From Methanosarcina sp. (GTDB taxonomy: Archaea > Halobacteriota > Methanosarcinia > Methanosarcinales > Methanosarcinaceae): a stretch of DNA of 7,287 nt. Position 1 is the first letter of the stretch; the number at the start of each line of letters is the position of its first letter. The stretch is from contig DUGS01000151.1 of assembly GCA_013331265.1 (NCBI GenBank), positions 30,662 to 37,948 on the forward strand. The letters run 5' to 3'. The notes beneath the pieces were generated by a model, which worked only from the letters and a program-made list of their open reading frames with translations, was not told where the DNA came from and made no database searches. Below are positions 5,568-7,287 of the stretch, in pieces. A program made the position numbers and the translations under genes.

Positions 5568-5598
5568 AAAAAAGGAAGTCCTTTCAAGCTTAAAAAAA
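5568..5598 (-). terminator. aspS terminator: short hairpin followed by a T-run
   Basis: Downstream of the aspS stop the minus strand first shows a run of seven T (5592-5598). It then shows a 5-bp hairpin, AAAGG-ACTT-CCTTT (5571-5584), whose 3' arm continues into further T residues (T-run 5568-5573). Oligo-T runs alone can end archaeal transcripts, so either element could work. They separate aspS from the rpiA promoter. Confidence 0.6.
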
Positions 5599-5606
5599 TT
5601 GAGGGA

Positions 5607-6941
5607 TCAGGGAGAAAGTCTTCTCCTGTCCCTCGGGAAGAGTACGGTATCCCTTATATTTTCAGTTCCGAGCATGGTCATGATAAAACGTTCACAGCCC
5701 ATTCCCCATCCTGCATGAGGAGGCATCCCGTATTCGAAAGCTTTGAGGTAGAACTCAAAACCGTCAGGGTTTAAACCCTGGGACTCGATCCTGCTCTTGA
5801 GCAGAGAAGGAATATGAATACGCTGTGCTCCTGAAGAGAGCTCCATTGTGCGGTGCATCATATCAAAGGACTTGCTGAACTCAGGCCTGTCCGCGTAAGG
5901 CATGGCATAGAAGGGTTTGATTTCCGTGGGCCAGTCGATAATGAAGTAATGGGACTCGCCTGTAGTTTCATAGACATAATCACCGACTATATGCTCCCCA
6001 AGTGTGCTCATGTCATCTCCCCAGTGCATCTTCTCTTCTGAGCGGCTGTTTATGATCTCGATTACCTCGTCGTAAGTAAGTTTCAGGAAAGGAGTCTTCG
6101 GGACCTTTAAATCAACCCCAAGTACTTCAAGGGAGTCTTTACAGTTCTCGATTACGCGCGTGTAAGCATAAGCCACAAGGTCTTCCAGAATCTTCATTAC
6201 ATCGAAGTGGTCTGCAAAGCTGACCTCAACGTCAATAGAGGTTGCCTCGTTTAAGTGTCTGCGGGTATCGTGCTCTTCTGCCCTGAAGATCGGTCCTATT
6301 TCAAAGACCCTGTCAAAACCGCCTCCCATAAGGATCTGCTTGAAGAGCTGTGGGCTCTGGTTGAGGAAGGCTTCCCTGTCAAAATATGTGATCGGGAATA
6401 GGGCAGTTCCACCTTCGGTTGCCGTGGCAACGACCTTTGGGGTTGCAGTCTCAATAAAGTTATGTTTTACAAAATATTCTCTGATAGCCTGAAGGGCCTC
6501 ATGCCTTATCTTGAAGACTGCAGTTGTCTCGGCTCTCCTCAGGTCTATAAAACGGGAGTCAAGCCTTGTGTCCAGTTCGGCTTCCACCTTTCCGGTAGTG
6601 TCCATAGGAAGAGGGGAACCTGCAATGTTCAGGACATTGATCTCTTCAGGGAGAAGTTCGTAGCCATTCGGAGCTTTTTCTTCAAACTTGACCGAGCCGG
6701 TTACTGAAATTACGGACTCACGGACGAGCTTTCTTGCTGCATCAAAGAGCTCTTTGTCGATCTTTTTCTTTACAAGTGTAACCTGAGCCTTTCCTTCCCT
6801 GTCCCTGAGCACGACAAAACAGATCCCTCCGAGGTCTCTGACCTCATGGACCCAGCCTGCAAGGGTAACTTTCTGACCGTTGTCAACTTTATCAGGTTTG
6901 ACATCGGCTGTATAATGCGTTCTGAGATTTGCTAAAGACAT
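5607..6941 (-). CDS. aspS: Aspartyl-tRNA synthetase, archaeal type, probably non-discriminating (Asp/Asn)
   Basis: This 444-residue class IIb aminoacyl-tRNA synthetase attaches aspartate to tRNA. An N-terminal OB-fold anticodon-binding domain (about 15-110: VTLAGWVHEVRDLGGI, VVLRDREGKAQV) precedes the catalytic core. Motif 2 is the FRAEEHD block (219-225) in front of HLNEATSIDVE, and motif 3 is GWGMGCERFIMTML (411-424), ending in FPRDRRRLSP. QSPQLFKQ (195-202) is the usual substrate-pocket stretch. C416 sits where Ala or Gly is common in motif 3. There is no bacterial insertion domain, as expected for archaea. H32 (in GWVHE) and P91 (in KAPNGYE) match what I recall of non-discriminating archaeal enzymes, where a Trp and a Lys mark the discriminating type. 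It would then also make Asp-tRNA(Asn) for a Gat amidotransferase encoded elsewhere. An AAGGTGA site four bases before the ATG supports the start. Confidence 0.97.
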   Translation of the reverse strand: MSLANLRTHYTADVKPDKVDNGQKVTLAGWVHEVRDLGGICFVVLRDREGKAQVTLVKKKIDKELFDAARKLVRESVISVTGSVKFEEKAPNGYELLPEEINVLNIAGSPLPMDTTGKVEAELDTRLDSRFIDLRRAETTAVFKIRHEALQAIREYFVKHNFIETATPKVVATATEGGTALFPITYFDREAFLNQSPQLFKQILMGGGFDRVFEIGPIFRAEEHDTRRHLNEATSIDVEVSFADHFDVMKILEDLVAYAYTRVIENCKDSLEVLGVDLKVPKTPFLKLTYDEVIEIINSRSEEKMHWGDDMSTLGEHIVGDYVYETTGESHYFIIDWPTEIKPFYAMPYADRPEFSKSFDMMHRTMELSSGAQRIHIPSLLKSRIESQGLNPDGFEFYLKAFEYGMPPHAGWGMGCERFIMTMLGTENIRDTVLFPRDRRRLSP

Positions 6942-6983
6942 AAATTCACCTTAATTAGGGGGTAAATTAAACGTAAATATAAG
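6942..6983 (-). promoter_or_regulatory. aspS promoter and ribosome binding site
   Basis: On the minus strand CTTATATTTA (6974-6983) is a TATA box about 35 bases before the ATG, and AAGGTGA (6946-6952) is the Shine-Dalgarno site. The expected transcription start, about 6953, would give a very short leader that begins at the ribosome binding site. Confidence 0.55.
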
Positions 6984-7040
6984 AATGAAGCTGAAACGTA
7001 GGTGAATAGTCATAACTCATTATTAATGTATTTGTTGCAC

Positions 7041-7116
7041 CTCCCGAATTTCGCTTCGGGAGTACGCGGTCCTTTTCGCCCCGAGTTTCGCTTCGGGAGC
7101 ACGAAGTCCTTTTCGC
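7041..7116. repeat. Two tandem copies of a hairpin-forming intergenic repeat
   Basis: Copy 1 (7041-7079) and copy 2 (7080-7116) share the core TTTCGCTTCGGGAG, then a variable patch (TACGCG against CACGAA), then GTCCTTTTCGC. In copy 1 CTCCCGAA and TTCGGGAG form a perfect 8-bp stem around TTTCGC. In copy 2 the stem is CCCGAG/TTCGGG (6 bp with one G-T). The block is GC-rich within AT-rich surroundings and codes for nothing. Similar TTCGCTTCGGGA-type sequence recurs, as far as I recall, in Methanosarcina intergenic regions, but I cannot search for it. Confidence 0.8.
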
Positions 7117-7140
7117 TTGCTTCGCTCGCTCAAGAGGACT
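7105..7140. repeat. Larger hairpin closing the repeat block
   Basis: AGTCCTTTT (7105-7113) pairs with AAGAGGACT (7132-7140) over nine positions, one of them G-T, around an 18-base loop made of near-repeats of CGCTTGCTTCGCTCGCTC. Its left arm lies inside the second repeat copy, so the hairpin and the tandem repeats form one compound element. No T-run follows on the plus strand. Confidence 0.65.
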
Positions 7141-7160
7141 AATTTATAACCTAAGTTTAA

Positions 7161-7182
7161 CAGTACACACTAATTGGTACTG
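7161..7182. promoter_or_regulatory. Inverted repeat downstream of a TATA-like box, possible operator
   Basis: CAGTAC and GTACTG flank a ten-base spacer. The repeat starts 12 bases after the plus-strand TATA-like TTTATAA (7143-7149), where the transcription start of the gene at 7275 would be expected. Its spacing suits a dimeric DNA-binding protein. It is a short repeat and could be chance. Confidence 0.3.
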
Positions 7183-7257
7183 AATATTTTCCTTCTTTTT
7201 TGACCTTAGGAATAGCCAGTCTGATTGATAACCATTCACATCTAACATGCCTTTAAA

Positions 7258-7287
7258 GAGGTGATTTTACTGCTATGGGAGTGCGGA
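7258..7287 (+). CDS. 5' end of an unidentified gene (truncated by the window), with its ribosome binding site
   Basis: GAGGTGAT (7258-7265) is an eight-base match to the archaeal Shine-Dalgarno consensus, and an ATG follows nine bases later at 7275. Only four codons are visible (Met-Gly-Val-Arg), so the product cannot be named. The quality and spacing of the ribosome binding site are the evidence for a gene here. The coding part proper is 7275-7287. Confidence 0.5.

Larger units (their letters stand above)
6942..7274. other. Divergent intergenic region with hairpin repeats (333 bases)
   Basis: The region separates minus-strand aspS from a plus-strand gene that starts at 7275. From left to right it holds the aspS promoter, an AT-rich stretch (6984-7035), a block of GC-rich hairpin repeats (7041-7140), a TATA-like TTTATAA (7143-7149, plus strand), an inverted repeat (7161-7182), AT-rich sequence and a strong ribosome binding site. 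No ORF of credible length lies inside it. Confidence 0.65.

Noticed and set aside
6968..7018. A 17-codon ORF upstream of aspS on the minus strand
   Set aside because: It overlaps the aspS TATA box, so it would be upstream of the transcription start, and the nearest Shine-Dalgarno-like GGAGGTG is too far from its ATG and lies in the hairpin repeat.
7041..7140. CRISPR array
   Set aside because: There are only two repeat copies, directly adjacent with no unique spacers, and the unit folds into strong hairpins. No cas genes are present.

Overview
The window looks like archaeal, Methanosarcina-type chromosome. It carries a group II chaperonin (thermosome) subunit, an archaeal-type AspRS and a DUF2119-like protein, a family I associate with methanogens. 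Its promoters are TATA-box like and lie in AT-rich intergenic DNA, several genes have GGAGG/GGTGA-type ribosome binding sites, and the spacers are long. The genus is inferred from overall resemblance, not from a search.

Layout, left to right. (1) Positions 1-908, minus strand: a BASS/SBF-family transporter whose last residues lie beyond the left edge. (2) 909-1210: a divergent AT-rich promoter region. (3) 1211-1921 and 1938-2606, plus strand: a two-gene unit of an S4-domain plus FtsJ-fold methyltransferase (TlyA-like) and a DUF2119-like protein with an M14-peptidase-like zinc-site pattern. (4) 2607-2676: a short convergent spacer with a perfect hairpin. (5) 2677-4314, minus strand: a thermosome subunit with a strong ribosome binding site. 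Behind it is a 484-base spacer (4315-4798) with several inverted repeats and a TATA box that implies a leader of about 150 bases. (6) 4799-5503, minus: ribose-5-phosphate isomerase A. (7) 5607-6941, minus: aspartyl-tRNA synthetase, followed by a hairpin plus T-run terminator. (8) 6942-7274: a divergent spacer with two tandem copies of a hairpin-forming repeat and a third, larger hairpin. (9) From 7275, plus strand: the first codons of another gene behind an excellent ribosome binding site.

Most of the content is housekeeping: protein folding, tRNA charging and pentose phosphate supply. The AspRS carries the residues I associate with non-discriminating archaeal enzymes, so it probably also makes Asp-tRNA(Asn) for an amidotransferase encoded elsewhere. 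The least described part is the S4-methyltransferase/DUF2119 pair. The first protein keeps a complete K-D-K-E methyltransferase tetrad and the second keeps a plausible HxxE...H...E metallohydrolase set, yet neither has a known substrate. I see no CRISPR array, insertion sequence, tRNA or rRNA.
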